Positions 62,781 through 64,000 of a DNA stretch of 64,000 bases are shown one piece after another (positions within the stretch are counted from its first letter, which is position 1; every line of letters starts with the position of its first letter). Source of the stretch: Fratercula arctica (lineage: Eukaryota; Chordata; Aves; Charadriiformes; Alcidae). The stretch lies in contig CANTUZ010000008.1 in the NCBI GenBank assembly GCA_947846985.1, forward strand, positions 37,094,817 through 37,158,816, given 5' to 3'. Below the pieces are notes generated by a model, which did no database searches, was not told the origin of the DNA, and saw only the letters and a program-made list of their open reading frames with translations. The position numbers and the translations under genes were made by a program.

Positions 62781-64000
62781 ATTCTTTCAAGACCCAGATC
62801 TATTAATAGGTTAGTGCACAGAAGGTGCACATGCTAAATAGGAACACTCCTGGACTGAATGTTCCACTCCGAGTAATGCAACAATAGTGGTCCTTCACAG
62901 AGGACTGTAACATAACTACACATGCAATATATCTGTGATATTCTTTATAAAAATATAGGTAAATACCAGTCAACAAACTATGGTTCCACTTTTCTAGCCT
63001 CAGATAATAAATAATGCTTCCTGTTTCTTCTTTGTCATTTTTGAGGTTCCTTCCTCAGAGCTCAGCACAGTGATGACGGGATACTTCCCCTGCACCAGAA
63101 TGGCAGTAGGGAAGGTAGTTTTCATTTGTTCTACTGCCCGGAATGAATTTTTCTGCAGCCACATGGCCATTTCCTTTTATTGTAGTGGAATTCCTTAACT
63201 GAGCAAGATTAAAAGTGAACTGTCTATATAACAAAGAATACTGAAGCAGAAGGAGTGGGAGGAATACCAGAAAAATAGGGAGCATGGAGGAGGAGCAGAG
63301 AAATATCAAAAAGGGTTGTGGAACACATTGTAGAAGAGGGTGAGAGATCATCAAATAGTCTTCTACAAATCTACTATATTAACCAATTTCTAGGGCAGAG
63401 GGTTAAGTGGTATTTCTAGTCCTATTTTGTTACTCAAAGAAACTTCCTATTTCATTAGCCTCCTTTAACTACAGTATAAAAACATCATAGCAAGGGGTTT
63501 GTTGTGTTTGTTTTTAGAGAAATTAAAGAATGACTATGAGAGATACACATAACTAGTTCCTAAGCAATGCAAACAGCAATACTTCTCTAAATATATGAAA
63601 AACTTTTATGGAAGCATCTAAACTACTAGACTTTGTATCTAGCCTTCTTTGGAAAGAAGGATGAACTGGCTTGGCTTTGCCAGTCTGTTAGACAGATTTA
63701 AAAGAAAGTCAAGAAAAGGAAAGAGTCGGAATAGACGTCATGAAAACTAAGAAGATAAGAAAAGTTGAAGTTCTGAAAAGAACCCTTTCACCGAGGCTGC
63801 TAATAAAGACGGTCCATCTCTTCATTACCATGCTACTCATCCACCTCTGTTACACTGCACAAAAGGGAAAAAAGCGGTCTTTATAGTTGTACATGATTAT
63901 ATTTTCCTTTTGTATTGAGTTCAAAGTCTTTTCTAAAAAAGCAAGAGTAGATTGCTCACAATGTAATGGGCCATTCCCAGGAAACGAAAAAATGGCCTTA
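62781..64000. other. Right end of the window, no gene recognised
   Basis: A 99-codon minus-strand frame at 63055-63354 is hydrophobic in its first half and has no motif. I specifically looked for the 3' exon of PDK1, the expected neighbour, and found none. An imperfect 13-14 bp inverted repeat, GCCTTCTTTGGAAAGAAGG, lies at 63642-63660. Confidence 0.5.

Noticed and set aside
1..64000. Bacterial, phage or CRISPR-like system
   Set aside because: Gene density, split exons with GT/AG boundaries, CpG island and CR1 elements all show vertebrate nuclear DNA; no array of regularly spaced repeats is present.

Overview
The window looks like bird nuclear DNA. It is AT-rich, exons are small and far apart, and several CR1 (chicken repeat 1) LINE fragments end in the avian-type tail of ATTCTATG/ATTCTGTG octamers. 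No tRNA, rRNA, CRISPR or prokaryote-like gene layout is visible.

The one securely identified gene is RAPGEF4 (EPAC2), on the minus strand, of which the window holds the 5' end. Four coding exons splice together in phase: 28962-28898 (start codon and residues 1-22), 17074-16932 (22-70), 15814-15726 (70-99) and 6642-6496 (100-148). They encode the N-terminal leader and nearly all of the first cyclic-nucleotide-binding domain (CNB-A) that distinguishes the long Epac2A isoform. Introns 1 to 3 are 11.8, 1.1 and 9.1 kb. Intron 4 runs off the left edge, so the DEP, second CNB, REM, Ras-association and CDC25-homology regions lie outside.

The promoter end is a CpG island at about 28.03-29.35 kb. It holds a canonical G-quadruplex motif on the sense strand about 90 nt upstream of the ATG, a long open frame overlapping the ATG out of frame, a decayed GC-rich minisatellite, and a (TG)n/(TGTA)n tract in intron 1 just after the first splice donor.

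From about 29.4 to 64 kb lies DNA upstream of RAPGEF4. In mammals the next gene on this side is PDK1, but I see no PDK1 exon here. The region holds CR1 fragments of different ages, one very old, and a few minus-strand open frames. Two of these follow good splice acceptors (56009-55691 and 47761-47410), and a third is a 66-codon frame with a strong Kozak start (62780-62580). I recognise none of these products. They are candidate exons of an undescribed gene or lncRNA, but open frames of this size also occur by chance in AT-rich DNA. Small hairpins and short tandem duplications are reported as findings.
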